From the NCBI RefSeq assembly GCF_016894385.1, contig NZ_CP069812.1, positions 3,410,001 to 3,474,000 of the forward strand: a DNA stretch of 64,000 nucleotides, given 5' to 3'. Both the position numbers and the translations under genes were made by a program. Numbering within the stretch: the stretch's first letter is position 1; every line of letters starts with the position of its first letter. Positions 8,939 to 17,781 of the stretch are shown in pieces. The DNA comes from Cupriavidus oxalaticus (GTDB lineage Bacteria; Pseudomonadota; Gammaproteobacteria; Burkholderiales; Burkholderiaceae). The notes under the pieces are model-generated. The model was not told where the DNA came from and made no database searches. It saw only the letters and a list, made by a program, of their open reading frames with translations.

Positions 8939-10243
8939 ATGCAACTGCTCGCGATCGGCATCAACCACACGACGGCACCAGTCTCGCTGCGCGAGCGGGT
9001 GGCGTTTCCGCTCGAGCAGATCAAACCGGCACTGGGCACGCTGCGCGAGCACCTGTCCGGCCGCAGCGGCACCGAAGCCGCCATCCTCTCCACCTGCAAC
9101 CGCACCGAGATCTACTGCGCCACCGACGTCCTGAAGCCGGGGCAGGAAGGTTTCGAGCACACCCTCCGGTGGCTGTCGCAGCACCACAACGTGCCGGCCG
9201 GCGAACTGGCCCCGCACCTGTATGCGCTGCCGCAGTCCGAGGCCGTGCGCCATGCCTTCCGCGTGGCCAGCGGGCTGGATTCGATGGTGCTGGGCGAAAC
9301 CCAGATCCTGGGCCAGCTCAAGGATGCCGTGCGCACGGCCGGCGAGGCCGGCTCGCTGGGGACATACCTGAACCAGCTGTTCCAGCGTACCTTCGCGGTG
9401 GCCAAGGAAGTCCGCGGCCAGACCGAGATCGGCGCGCATTCCGTATCGATGGCCGCGGCCGCGGTGCGGCTGGCGCAACGGATTTTTGAAAGCGTCTCGA
9501 CCCAGCGCGTGCTCTTCATCGGCGCGGGCGAGATGATCGAGCTGTGCGCCACGCATTTCGCCGCGCAGCAGCCGCGCCAGATCGTGGTGGCCAACCGCAC
9601 CGTCGAACGTGGCGAGAAACTGGCCGAGCAATTGTCCGGCCAGGGCCTGACCACGCAGGCGATCCGCCTGACCGACCTGGGCGAGCGGCTGCATGAGTTC
9701 GACATCGTGGTGTCGTGTACCGCCAGCTCGCTGCCGATCATCGGCCTGGGCGCGGTGGAGCGCGCGGTCAAGCGCCGCAAGCACCGCCCGATCATGATGG
9801 TCGACCTGGCCGTGCCGCGCGACGTCGAGCCGGAAGTCGCGCGCCTGGACGACGTCTTCCTGTACACCGTCGACGACCTCGGCGCGATCGTGCGCGAAGG
9901 CAACGCGCTGCGCCAGGCCGCGGTCGCACAGGCCGAAGCCATCATCGAAAGCCGCGTGCAGAACTTCATGCACTGGCTGGAAACGCGCAGCGTGGTGCCG
10001 GTCATCCGCGAGCTGCAGACCAGCGGCGAGGCCATCCGCCAGGCCGAGCTGGAGCGCGCGCGCCGCATGCTGGCACGCGGCGATGACCCCGAGGCGGTGC
10101 TCGAGGCCCTGTCCGGCGCACTGACCCGCAAGTTCCTGCACGGCCCGACCCACGCGCTGAACCACACCCAGGGCGGAGACCGCGAGGCGCTGCTGCGCCT
10201 GGTGCCGGGCCTGTTCCGCCACAGCAGCCACTCCGAGCGCTAG
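8939..10243 (+). CDS. hemA: Glutamyl-tRNA reductase
   Basis: First enzyme of the C5 tetrapyrrole pathway, reducing glutamyl-tRNA(Glu) to glutamate-1-semialdehyde with NADPH. At 434 residues the length is typical. The catalytic Cys sits in [11 protein letters not shown] (about residue 50), the conserved [16 protein letters not shown] follows near 110, and the NADPH-binding domain begins at [17 protein letters not shown] (about residue 190), with a C-terminal dimerisation helix. The ATG at 8939 begins [14 protein letters not shown], the exact family start. It heads the hemA-prfA-prmC order common in proteobacteria and the gap to prfA is 109 bp. Confidence 0.97.
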   Translation: MQLLAIGINHTTAPVSLRERVAFPLEQIKPALGTLREHLSGRSGTEAAILSTCNRTEIYCATDVLKPGQEGFEHTLRWLSQHHNVPAGELAPHLYALPQSEAVRHAFRVASGLDSMVLGETQILGQLKDAVRTAGEAGSLGTYLNQLFQRTFAVAKEVRGQTEIGAHSVSMAAAAVRLAQRIFESVSTQRVLFIGAGEMIELCATHFAAQQPRQIVVANRTVERGEKLAEQLSGQGLTTQAIRLTDLGERLHEFDIVVSCTASSLPIIGLGAVERAVKRRKHRPIMMVDLAVPRDVEPEVARLDDVFLYTVDDLGAIVREGNALRQAAVAQAEAIIESRVQNFMHWLETRSVVPVIRELQTSGEAIRQAELERARRMLARGDDPEAVLEALSGALTRKFLHGPTHALNHTQGGDREALLRLVPGLFRHSSHSER

Positions 10244-10352
10244 CCGCGCTCAAGTCTTGCCGCGCGCCGACCGCGCCGGCACGCCACCGCCGCAATCCCG
10301 GCAGCCCCGGCCCACCGGCCTCCCCCACTCCCCCGCATCCCCCCGCATCCCG

Positions 10353-11435
10353 ATGAAAGCCAGCATGCTTGCCAAGCTCGACCAACTGGCCGAGCGACTC
10401 GATGAAGTCAACGCCCTGCTCGCGCGCGAAGACGCGACCGCCAACATCGACCAGTACCGCAAGCTCAGCCGCGAGCATGCCGAACTGTCGCCGGTGGCCG
10501 AGCAGTACGGGCAATACCGCCAGGCGCAGGACGACCTGGGCACCGCGCAGGCGCTGCTGGACGATCCCGAGATGAAGGACTTCGCCGCCGACGAGATCGC
10601 CAGCGCGCGCGCGCGGCTGGAAGCGCTGGAACAGAGCCTGCAGCGCCTGCTGCTGCCCAGGGATCCCAACGACGAGCGCAACCTGCTGCTCGAAATCCGC
10701 GCCGGCACCGGCGGCGAGGAAAGCGCGCTGTTCGCCGCCGACCTGCTGCGGATGTACACACGCTACGCCGAGCGCCAGCGCTGGCAGGTCGAGATCATGA
10801 GCGAATCCGGGTCCGACCTGGGCGGCTTCAGGGAAGTGATCGTGCGGATCGCCGGCGATGCCGCGTTTTCGAAGCTGAAGTTCGAATCCGGCGGCCATCG
10901 CGTTCAGCGCGTGCCCGCCACCGAGGCGCAGGGGCGCATCCACACTTCCGCCTGCACGGTGGCGGTGATGCCCGAAGCCGACGAGGTCGGCGAGGTCGAA
11001 ATCAACGCGGCCGACCTGCGCATCGACACTTTCCGCGCCTCCGGCGCCGGCGGCCAGCACGTGAACAAGACCGATTCGGCGGTGCGCCTGACCCACCTGC
11101 CGACCGGCATCGTGGTCGAGTGCCAGGACGACCGCTCGCAGCACCGCAACAAGGACAAGGCGATGAAGGTGCTGGCCGCGCGCATCAAGGACATGCAGAC
11201 CCGCGCCGCCCAGGCGAAGGAAGCCAGCACGCGGCGCAACCTGATCGGCTCGGGCGACCGCAGCGACCGCATCCGCACCTACAACTTCCCGCAGGGCCGC
11301 GTGACCGACCACCGCATCAACCTGACGCTCTACAAGATCGACATGATCATGGACGGCGACATGGACGAACTGCTGTCGTCGCTGGCCGCGGAGCATCAGG
11401 CGGACCAGCTGGCAGCCCTGGGAGAAGACGCATAA
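10353..11435 (+). CDS. prfA: Peptide chain release factor 1
   Basis: Class I release factor for UAA and UAG stops, 360 residues, identical in length to E. coli RF1. The stop-codon recognition tripeptide is PAT ([14 protein letters not shown], about residue 185), distinguishing it from RF2 (SPF). The catalytic GGQ lies in [17 protein letters not shown] (about residue 233), whose Gln is the target of the PrmC methyltransferase encoded downstream. ATG 10353 gives the family start [16 protein letters not shown]; a 96-bp in-frame extension upstream is rejected as non-homologous leader. It is co-directional with hemA. Confidence 0.97.
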   Translation: MKASMLAKLDQLAERLDEVNALLAREDATANIDQYRKLSREHAELSPVAEQYGQYRQAQDDLGTAQALLDDPEMKDFAADEIASARARLEALEQSLQRLLLPRDPNDERNLLLEIRAGTGGEESALFAADLLRMYTRYAERQRWQVEIMSESGSDLGGFREVIVRIAGDAAFSKLKFESGGHRVQRVPATEAQGRIHTSACTVAVMPEADEVGEVEINAADLRIDTFRASGAGGQHVNKTDSAVRLTHLPTGIVVECQDDRSQHRNKDKAMKVLAARIKDMQTRAAQAKEASTRRNLIGSGDRSDRIRTYNFPQGRVTDHRINLTLYKIDMIMDGDMDELLSSLAAEHQADQLAALGEDA

Positions 11436-11558
11436 AGGCGCAAGCGGCCCAGGCGTCGCCCGAGTCCTCTTTTTGCGCGAACTGCACGTAAAGTCCCACA
11501 AGACTTTGTATTTCTTGTAAATGCTTGAAACAGCACTGGTAGGGGTAAACGCGCTGTC

Positions 11559-11564
11559 TATAAT
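11559..11564 (+). promoter_or_regulatory. Candidate -10 element for the Ala-rich lipoprotein gene
   Basis: TATAAT in the context GTCTATAATCG, 68 bp before the lipoprotein ATG in a 196-bp intergenic gap that is visibly more AT-rich than its surroundings. No convincing -35 lies 16-18 bp upstream; the TTGAAA at 11525 is too far (28 bp). Confidence 0.5.
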
Positions 11565-11631
11565 CGATTTCGACCGGCAAACGGAGAAGGTGCCGGGTGA
11601 GTCTCTCCCAAAACACTTCTAGGACGAAATC

Positions 11632-11958
11632 ATGAAAAAACTGCTCGCGCTGTTGATGATCACTGCGGCCATGGCCGCTTGCAGCAAGAAGGAAGAAGCT
11701 CCCGCAGCTTCCAGCGCCGACAGCGCCATGCAAAGCGCCGCTGAATCCGCCAAGGCCGCTGCCAGCGACGCCGCCGCCGCAGCCGACAGCGCTGCCGACG
11801 CCGCCAAGGCTGCCGCCAGCGATGCCGCTTCGAGCGCCTCGGCCGCCGCCGAGAAGGCCAAGGAAGAAGCCGGCAACGCCATGGAAAATGCCAAGCAGGC
11901 AGCCAAGGATGCCGTCAATGCCGGCGCCGACAAGGCCAAGGACACCGTCAATAAGTAA
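11632..11958 (+). CDS. Alanine-rich small lipoprotein with LEA-like amphipathic repeats
   Basis: A 108-residue lipoprotein. The signal peptide MKKLLALLMITAAMAAC ends in a lipobox with Cys17 as the lipidation site. After a short KKEEAP linker the mature chain is very low in complexity: Ala, Ser, Asp, Glu and Lys in roughly 11-residue periods (AAESAKAAASD, AADAAKAAASD, AAEKAKEEAGN, NAKQAAKDAVN), which would make a long amphipathic helix or coiled coil resembling LEA-type or Lpp-like helices. No catalytic residues exist. It is inserted between prfA and prmC but has its own -10 (11559) and terminator (12035). Codons are strongly biased (GCC, AAG), suggesting high expression. I do not recognise a named family. 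Confidence 0.85.
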   Translation: MKKLLALLMITAAMAACSKKEEAPAASSADSAMQSAAESAKAAASDAAAAADSAADAAKAAASDAASSASAAAEKAKEEAGNAMENAKQAAKDAVNAGADKAKDTVNK

Positions 11959-12034
11959 TCGACCCGGCGGGGGCTTTATGCTGCCCGCCTCCGATGGGCG
12001 GTACACTTGGCGAAACGCCGGAAATCCCGCCTCA

Positions 12035-12069
12035 AAGCCCCGCCAGGCCCTGCGCCGGTGGGGTTTTTT
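12035..12069 (+). terminator. Rho-independent terminator after the lipoprotein gene
   Basis: Stem CCCCGCC / GGTGGGG (one G-T wobble) with a 12-base loop, followed by six T. It ends 30 bp before the prmC ATG, so prmC translation would depend on read-through or a promoter within this short gap. Confidence 0.65.
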
Positions 12070-12098
12070 GTGGCCGGCAACAGAACCGTCCCGACCAG

Positions 12099-12971
12099 AT
12101 GTCTTCCCCCAACACCGCCGCGCTGCCGGCCACGCCCACGCTGCGTGAAGCCCAGACCCTCGCCGCCATGGTGGGCCTGCCCACGCTCGAAGCGCGCATG
12201 CTGCTGACGCACGTGACCGGGCTCACCCGCACGCAGCTGATCACGCGCGATACCGACACGCTCACGCTGCCCCAGCGCGATGCCTTTGCCACGCTGCTGG
12301 CGCGGCGGCTCGCTGGCGAGCCGATGGCCTACCTGCTGGGCAAGCGCGAATTTTTCGGCCGCAAGTTCCGCGTCACGCCCGATGTGCTGATCCCGCGCCC
12401 CGACACCGAGATCGCCGCCGAAGCCTCGCTGGCCCGGCTGGCCGACGTGCCCCGCCCGCAAGTGCTGGACCTGGGCACCGGCTCGGGCATCCTGGCCGTG
12501 ACGCTGGCGCGCGAACGCACCGATGCGCAGGTCTGGGCCACCGATATCTCGCCCGGCGCGCTGATGGTGGCGCAGGACAACGCCAGCGCACTGGGCGCCG
12601 ACCGTATCCACTTCCTGGTATCCGACTGGTACGCGGCGCTGCCACCGGGCCAGCGCTTCCACCTGATTGTCAGCAACCCGCCTTATATCGCCGCGGGCGA
12701 CCCGCACCTGGCCGAGGGCGACCTGCGTTTCGAGCCCATCGATGCGCTGACCGACCACCAGGACGGCCTGTCCGACCTGCGCACCATCGTCGACGGCGCG
12801 CCGCAGCGGCTGCTGCCGGGAGGCTGGCTGCTGATGGAGCACGGCTTCGACCAGGCGCAGGCGACACGCGCGCTGCTGCAGGAGGCCGGCTTCACCGACG
12901 TCTTTACCGCGCGCGACCTGGCCGGACAGGAGCGCTGCACCGGCGGACGCTGGTCCGGGACGCAACCCTGA
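12099..12971 (+). CDS. prmC: Release-factor glutamine N5-methyltransferase
   Basis: SAM-dependent methyltransferase that modifies the GGQ glutamine of RF1 and RF2. At 290 residues it has an N-terminal helical release-factor-binding domain (about 1-85), the linker motif GEPMAYLLGKREFFGR, the SAM motif VLDLGTGSGILAVTLA (about residue 117) and the catalytic NPPY in VSNPPYIAAGDPHL (about residue 190). ATG 12099 (MSSPNTAALPATPTL) leaves a normal-length N-terminus. It lies downstream of prfA, the gene for its substrate, separated by the lipoprotein gene and a terminator, and upstream of grxD. Confidence 0.95.
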   Translation: MSSPNTAALPATPTLREAQTLAAMVGLPTLEARMLLTHVTGLTRTQLITRDTDTLTLPQRDAFATLLARRLAGEPMAYLLGKREFFGRKFRVTPDVLIPRPDTEIAAEASLARLADVPRPQVLDLGTGSGILAVTLARERTDAQVWATDISPGALMVAQDNASALGADRIHFLVSDWYAALPPGQRFHLIVSNPPYIAAGDPHLAEGDLRFEPIDALTDHQDGLSDLRTIVDGAPQRLLPGGWLLMEHGFDQAQATRALLQEAGFTDVFTARDLAGQERCTGGRWSGTQP

Positions 12972-13088
12972 AGCCCGCCGGCGATTCCGGTAAAATCGGC
13001 GGCAGATTCCCGCCACGTGGCTTGCCGCGCGGCATCCCTTTTCCCAGGCGGCGCCCGACGGCGGCGCCATCCAACTGAAAAGCAGACC

Positions 13089-13400
13089 ATGAGCGACGTG
13101 CAGCAAAAGATCGACCAGATCGTCAAGGGCAACCCGGTAGTCCTGTTCATGAAGGGCACCGCGCAGTTCCCGATGTGCGGCTTCTCGGGCCGCGCCATCC
13201 AGATCCTGAAGGCCTGCGGCGTCGACGCGCCGACCACGGTCAACGTGCTGGACGACGACGGCATCCGCCAGGGCATCAAGGAATACGCCAGCTGGCCGAC
13301 CATCCCGCAGCTCTACGTGAACGGCGAGTTCATCGGCGGCTCGGACATCATGATGGAGATGTACCAGAACGGCGAGCTGCAAACCCTGCTGAAGGGCTGA
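13089..13400 (+). CDS. grxD: Monothiol glutaredoxin (Grx4/GrxD type)
   Basis: A 103-residue class II monothiol glutaredoxin with the CGFS active site (FPMCGFSGRAIQIL, about residue 31), a cis-proline in WPTIPQLYVNGEFIGG (about residue 73) and the GGSDI glutathione-binding motif. Such proteins carry and transfer 2Fe-2S clusters together with BolA-type partners. Length is normal. It follows prmC by 117 bp and precedes ubiX by 7 bp, so grxD and ubiX are probably one transcript. Confidence 0.96.
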   Translation: MSDVQQKIDQIVKGNPVVLFMKGTAQFPMCGFSGRAIQILKACGVDAPTTVNVLDDDGIRQGIKEYASWPTIPQLYVNGEFIGGSDIMMEMYQNGELQTLLKG

Positions 13401-13407
13401 GCCCGCC

Positions 13408-14058
13408 ATGCCGGTGGACGCTGCCCCGCCCGCCGCGGCGGGGACTGTACCGCCGCGGCGGCTGATCGTTGCGATCACGGGCGCCACCGGCGCCATCTAC
13501 GGCGTGCGCCTGCTGCAGGTGCTGCGCACGGCGCCCGCGGTGGAAACCCACCTGCTGGTCTCGCCGGCCGGCGTGATGAACCTGCAGCACGAGCTGGACA
13601 TCGGCCGCGCCGAGGTGGAAGCGCTGGCCGATGTCGTGCACAACGTGCGCGACATCGGCGCCACCATTGCCAGCGGCTCGTTCCGCGCCCATGCGATGGT
13701 GGTGGCGCCCTGCTCCATGCGCACGCTGGCCGCGATCGCGCATGGCCTGTCGGACAACCTGATCACGCGCGCCGCCGACGTCACGCTGAAAGAGCGGCGC
13801 AAGCTGGTCCTGATGGTGCGGGAAACGCCGCTGAATCTTGCGCACCTGCGCAATATGACCGCGGTGACGGAAATGGGCGGGATCGTGTTCCCGCCGGTGC
13901 CGGGCTTCTACCAGAAGCCGCAGAGCATTGCCGAACTGGTCGACCATACGGTCGGCCGGGTGCTGGACCTGGTCGACCTGCCCGAGATCGGCCAGACGCT
14001 CACGCCCAGCTGGGGCGGGCTCAACGCCCGGCCCGGTGACGCGGCGGGCGGCAACTGA
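13408..14058 (+). CDS. ubiX: Flavin prenyltransferase UbiX (housekeeping copy)
   Basis: Makes prenylated FMN from FMN and dimethylallyl phosphate, the cofactor of UbiD decarboxylases including the one in ubiquinone synthesis. At 216 residues it has a 16-residue Pro/Ala-rich N-terminal extension before the flavin motif VAITGATGAIYGVRLLQ. Further motifs are ASGSFRAHAMVVAPCSMRTL (about residue 87) and the C-terminal LRNMTAVTEMGG region. A second ubiX-type gene sits at 50656 beside a molybdenum hydroxylase. The copy here, in the grxD operon and away from any UbiD gene in the window, is the likelier general supplier. Confidence 0.93.
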   Translation: MPVDAAPPAAAGTVPPRRLIVAITGATGAIYGVRLLQVLRTAPAVETHLLVSPAGVMNLQHELDIGRAEVEALADVVHNVRDIGATIASGSFRAHAMVVAPCSMRTLAAIAHGLSDNLITRAADVTLKERRKLVLMVRETPLNLAHLRNMTAVTEMGGIVFPPVPGFYQKPQSIAELVDHTVGRVLDLVDLPEIGQTLTPSWGGLNARPGDAAGGN

Positions 14059-14105
14059 ACGCTGTTGCCGGGCTCCCCGCCGCTGCTTCAATCCTGCCTG
14101 CCCGA

Positions 14106-14306
14106 CTACCAGCGACGATAGCCACGGCCGTAGTAGCCATAGCCGCCGTAATAATAAGGCCGCGGCGCGACCACGACCGGCGCGGGGGCAACATAGACCG
14201 GCGCGGGACCCACGGCCGGGCCGGCGGGAGTGGGATAGACGGCGCAGCCGCCCAGCAGGGTGACCGAAGCCGCCGCGGCAGCCAGTCCAATCGTCAGCAG
14301 TTTCAT
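14106..14306 (-). CDS. Small Pro/Tyr/Gly-rich lipoprotein
   Basis: A 66-residue protein: lipoprotein signal with lipobox LLGGC (Cys21), a mature N-terminus rich in Pro, Ala and Val (GPAPVYVAPAPVVVAP), and a Tyr/Gly/Arg-rich tail (YYYGGYGYYGRGYRRW). Such low-complexity surface lipoproteins are common in Burkholderiaceae, but I know of no function. The ATG follows TAGGAAAACACC. It is convergent with ubiX. Confidence 0.75.
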   Translation of the reverse strand: MKLLTIGLAAAAASVTLLGGCAVYPTPAGPAVGPAPVYVAPAPVVVAPRPYYYGGYGYYGRGYRRW

Positions 14307-14465
14307 GGTGTTTTCCTAGGGGACCTCAGGGTCGACCTCATGGCCGGAAACGGGCATGTGCCTGCCCTGCTGACGTTATACGGGCAGCATGCGTAATACG
14401 GCGTCAAAGGCGTGTAAGGCTTGTTACCGTTCCCTACGGCACCGGTGCCTCCCCCTGCCGCCCCT

Positions 14466-15983
14466 TCATATCTCGAACCTGATCCCCTGCGCCAGCGGCA
14501 ACGAATCGCCATAGTTGATGGTGTTGGTCGCCCGGCGCATATATCCCTTCCACGCATCCGAGCCCGACTCGCGCCCGCCGCCGGTCGCCTTCTCGCCGCC
14601 GAAGGCGCCGCCGATCTCGGCCCCGCTGGTGCCGATATTGACGTTGGCGATGCCGCAGTCGCTGCCCGCCGACGACAGGAAGCGCTCGGCCTCGCGCATC
14701 GACTCGGTGAAGATGCACGACGACAACCCATGCGCGGCGGCATTGTTCAGTGCGATCGCCTCGTCGAAGCTGGTGTACGGCATCAGGTACAGGATCGGCG
14801 CAAAGGTCTCGGTCAGCATGGTGTCGTGCTGCACGTCGGTCAGCACCAGCGCCGGCCGCACGTAGCAGGCATGCGGGAAGCGCCCGGCCAGCAGCCGTTC
14901 GCCGCCGGTGACGATGTTGCCCTGCGCGCGGCACGCGGCAAGCGCGTTGGCCATGGCGTCGCCCGCGGCGTTGTCGATCAGCGGCCCGATCAGCGTGCCG
15001 TCGTCAAGCGGATCGCCGACCGGCAGCCGGTCGAACACCGTGACCAGCCGGCTGGCCATGGTATCCATCAGGTCGGCATGGACGAAGCAGCGGCGCAGCG
15101 TGGTGCAACGCTGGCCCGCCGTGCCCGCCGCGGCAAAGGTGATGGCCCGCACCGCCAGTTCGATATCGGCCGAAGGCGCGACGATGGCGGCGTTGTTGCC
15201 GCCCAGCTCCAGGATGCTGCGCTTGAACTGCCCGGCGCAGGCAATGCCGACCTCGCGGCCCATGCGGGTCGAGCCGGTCGCGCTGACCAGCCGCACCGCG
15301 GCGTGTTGCACCAGGTGGTTGCCGAGCATGCGCCCGCCCGGCAGCACCGCGGTGATGCCGGCATGCTGCGGCGCCGCCGCGGCCAGCACGCGCTCGAGCA
15401 GCCCGTGCGCGGCCAGCGCGCTCAGCGACGCCTTCTCCGACGGCTTCCACAGCACGCCGTTGCCGCACACCAGCGCCAGCGCCGCGTTCCACGCCCACAC
15501 CGCCACCGGGAAGTTGAAGGCCGAGATCACGCCGCACAGGCCGTACGGGTGCCAGGTCTCGCGCATGGCATGCTGCGGGCGCTCCGAGGCAATGGTCAGC
15601 CCGTGCAGCTGGCGCGACAGGCCCACGGCGAAGTCGCAGATGTCGATCATCTCCTGCACCTCGCCCAGCCCTTCCTGCAGGATCTTGCCGGTTTCCAGCG
15701 ACACCAGCCGGCCGAGCGCGGGCTTGTGCTCGCGCAGCACCTCGCCGTAGCGCCGCACGATCTCGCCGCGCGCCGGCGCCGGCAGCAGCGCCCAGGTAGT
15801 CTGCGCGGCGTGCGCGCGGGCAATCAGCGCATCGGCCTGCGCCGGCGTGCAGGCCGGCACATAGCCGATGGCCTCGCCATCGACCGGCGAGCGCACCGTC
15901 ACCGTGCCGGCAGGCGTGCCGTCCTGCCATGGCCGCGGCAGGCCCAGCGAATCCCAGCAGGCTGCGAACTCTTGCGCTTTCAT
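14466..15983 (-). CDS. amaB: Aldehyde dehydrogenase, ALDH7 / L-piperidine-6-carboxylate (aminoadipate semialdehyde) dehydrogenase type
   Basis: NAD(P)-dependent aldehyde dehydrogenase of 505 residues. The catalytic Cys lies in TAGQRCTTLRRCF (about residue 300) and the general-base Glu in LELGGNNAAIV (about residue 265); GSTRMGREV closes the Rossmann fold. The segments YGLCGVISAFNFPVAVWAWN and GTSGAEIGGAFGGEKATGGG are characteristic of the ALDH7A1/AmaB group, which oxidises aminoadipate semialdehyde (in equilibrium with piperideine-6-carboxylate) to 2-aminoadipate in lysine catabolism. Its start overlaps the stop of the saccharopine-dehydrogenase-like gene (ATGA), supporting a two-step lysine pathway. 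The symbol follows the Pseudomonas enzyme. Confidence 0.85.
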   Translation of the reverse strand: MKAQEFAACWDSLGLPRPWQDGTPAGTVTVRSPVDGEAIGYVPACTPAQADALIARAHAAQTTWALLPAPARGEIVRRYGEVLREHKPALGRLVSLETGKILQEGLGEVQEMIDICDFAVGLSRQLHGLTIASERPQHAMRETWHPYGLCGVISAFNFPVAVWAWNAALALVCGNGVLWKPSEKASLSALAAHGLLERVLAAAAPQHAGITAVLPGGRMLGNHLVQHAAVRLVSATGSTRMGREVGIACAGQFKRSILELGGNNAAIVAPSADIELAVRAITFAAAGTAGQRCTTLRRCFVHADLMDTMASRLVTVFDRLPVGDPLDDGTLIGPLIDNAAGDAMANALAACRAQGNIVTGGERLLAGRFPHACYVRPALVLTDVQHDTMLTETFAPILYLMPYTSFDEAIALNNAAAHGLSSCIFTESMREAERFLSSAGSDCGIANVNIGTSGAEIGGAFGGEKATGGGRESGSDAWKGYMRRATNTINYGDSLPLAQGIRFEI

Positions 15984-17161
15984 ACGTGGGTCTCCTGCAG
16001 CGGATGCTGCGTGTAGTGGCGGCCGAAGCGGTTCTTGAGGAAGGCGTCGAGCGGCATCGCCTCCTGGCGCACGAAGCCGGACTGCGGCAACGCGCCCGTG
16101 GCCACCATGTCCAGCGCGGTGCAGATGCCCGCCGCGGTGGTCAGCTGGATCGCGTTGACGTGCCCGTCCTTGTTGTCGACCCCGCCGATGCGCGCCGAGA
16201 ACGAGGCCTGCGTCAGCGGCCCGCGCCCGCGTTCGCCGCCGGCCGGGTAGCCGGTGGCGGTGGCGAACACGATCACCACGTCCTGCTCGGTCACCGGGAT
16301 GGCGCGGTCGAAGATCTCGCGCAGCCAGTCGCGGCGCTCGCGCAGGCGCAGGTCGTTGAGCAGCAGCTTCATCAGCGCGCAGTGGCCGGGGTAGCGGATG
16401 GACTTGTAGTCGACGTGGCGCGCGCGCCCGGCCAGCGTCTCCGGCAGCGTGCCGAGGCCGCCAGATGTATTAAAGGCTTCGTACTCGATACCGTCCAGCG
16501 CGAAGCTTTCCAGCCCGTCCAGCGCCGGCAGCTCGACGCGGCGGCCGTCGACGATGGCTTCGCACGGATTGCAGTACTCGTTGATCAGTCCCTCGGTGCT
16601 CCAGGTCAGGTTGTACTTGAGCGCGTTGCTCGGATAGCGCGGCAGCGCGCCGACCCGCATCTGCAGGTCCAGCAGCTCGCCGCCGCCACGCAGGAAGCGC
16701 CGCGCCAGGTCATGGCCGACCACGCCGATAAAGCCCGGCGCGAGCCCGCACTGCGGCATCAGCACCGAGCGTGCGTTCTGCGCCAGCTGGCGGATCGCAT
16801 GGGTGGCGGCCACGTCCTCGGTCAGGTCGAAGTAGTGCACGCCCAATCGAGCGGCGACCGAGGCCACCGCGATGGCGGCGTGGAACGGCAGCGCGTTGAG
16901 CACCGCATCGGCGCCGGCCAGCAGCGCGGCGCAGGTGCCCGGTTCGGTGGGATCGCCGGCGCGCGCCAGCACGCCGCGCGGCAGGCCGTCGAGGCGGCGC
17001 GCGTCATGGTCGACCACGCTGACGCGGTAGTCGCCGCTGTCATGCAGCATCGCGGCAATGGTGCGGCCGATCTTGCCCGCGCCCAGCACCGTCACGTGCA
17101 GCGGGCGGTTCGCCTTGGGCAGGTCTGGCGGGGCCTGCCGGCCCAGGTTCGAGGGTTGCAT
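15980..17161 (-). CDS. Saccharopine-dehydrogenase-family enzyme, probable L-lysine 6-dehydrogenase
   Basis: Rossmann-fold oxidoreductase of 393 residues with the dinucleotide motif VTVLGAGKIGRTIA (about residue 23) and the family middle region GLAPGFIGVVGHDLARRF (about residue 150). Saccharopine-dehydrogenase-like proteins that pair with an ALDH7 enzyme act as lysine 6-dehydrogenases, turning lysine into aminoadipate semialdehyde, the substrate of the downstream AmaB-type enzyme. It overlaps that gene by 4 bp. The minus-strand ATG at 17161 follows GGAGACACC. It is divergent from an Lrp-family regulator. The assignment to lysine rests on this context rather than on a diagnostic residue. Confidence 0.75.
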   Translation of the reverse strand: MQPSNLGRQAPPDLPKANRPLHVTVLGAGKIGRTIAAMLHDSGDYRVSVVDHDARRLDGLPRGVLARAGDPTEPGTCAALLAGADAVLNALPFHAAIAVASVAARLGVHYFDLTEDVAATHAIRQLAQNARSVLMPQCGLAPGFIGVVGHDLARRFLRGGGELLDLQMRVGALPRYPSNALKYNLTWSTEGLINEYCNPCEAIVDGRRVELPALDGLESFALDGIEYEAFNTSGGLGTLPETLAGRARHVDYKSIRYPGHCALMKLLLNDLRLRERRDWLREIFDRAIPVTEQDVVIVFATATGYPAGGERGRGPLTQASFSARIGGVDNKDGHVNAIQLTTAAGICTALDMVATGALPQSGFVRQEAMPLDAFLKNRFGRHYTQHPLQETHV

Positions 17162-17236
17162 GGTGTCTCCGTCCACAAGAAAGGTTGTCCCGTGACTGGA
17201 GTATGGATAGCGGCGGCGACGGAATGAAGGCGCAAT

Positions 17237-17274
17237 AACGACGAAAACCCGCCATAATCGAACGAAACGACGAA
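17237..17274. promoter_or_regulatory. Candidate Lrp operator/promoter in the lysine divergon
   Basis: The 9-mer AACGACGAA occurs twice as a direct repeat (17237-17245 and 17266-17274), 29 bp apart or about three helical turns, flanking a -10-like CATAAT (17253-17258). It sits just before the Lrp-type gene and upstream of the divergent dehydrogenase operon, as expected for an autoregulated divergon. Confidence 0.45.
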
Positions 17275-17287
17275 CCTGTCCGACGTT

Positions 17288-17737
17288 ATGACCGAACTCG
17301 ACGTGACCGACCGCCACCTGCTGTCGCTGCTGCAGGCCAATGCGCGCGAAAGTGCCGCCAACCTCGCCCGGCAGCTGGGCATCGCCCGCACCACCGTGGT
17401 CGCCCGCATCGTCCGGCTGGAGCGCAGCGGCGTGATCGCCGGCTATGGCGTGCGCCTGGGGCAGAAAATGGAAGACAACGTGATCCTGGCCTACTGCGGG
17501 CTGTCGGTGCAGCCCAAGGCCGCGCCGGCGATCCTGCGCGCGCTGCAGCGCCTGCCCGAGATCGAAGAGGTCAACTCGGTCAGCGGGCCGGTCGATTACC
17601 TGGTGGCGATCCGCTGCGACACGCACGACCGGCTGGACCGGCTGCTGGACGAGATCGGCATGCTCGACGGCGTCAACCACACCACCACCTCGATCGTGCT
17701 GGCGCGCAAGCTCGACCGCCGGCGCGCTGCCGGCTGA
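17288..17737 (+). CDS. Lrp/AsnC-family transcriptional regulator, probable lysine-catabolism regulator
   Basis: A 149-residue regulator: N-terminal winged helix (LDVTDRHLLSLLQANARES, then the recognition helix in ARTTVVARIVRLERSGVI, about residues 5-55) and a C-terminal RAM ligand-binding domain with EIEEVNSVSGPVDYLVAI near residue 100. Length and domain order are standard. It is divergently transcribed from the lysine dehydrogenase/ALDH operon, the usual arrangement for an Lrp-type local activator sensing the amino acid. Starts at ATG 17288, close to the N-terminus seen in the family. Confidence 0.88.
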   Translation: MTELDVTDRHLLSLLQANARESAANLARQLGIARTTVVARIVRLERSGVIAGYGVRLGQKMEDNVILAYCGLSVQPKAAPAILRALQRLPEIEEVNSVSGPVDYLVAIRCDTHDRLDRLLDEIGMLDGVNHTTTSIVLARKLDRRRAAG

Positions 17738-17781
17738 AGCGGTATGCTCGCAGACCGAACAAGCCAAAGCGGAGATATCCA

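Noticed and set aside
11525..11564. TTGAAA and TATAAT as a full promoter
   Set aside because: The spacing is 28 bp, too long for sigma-70. Only the -10 box is reported.
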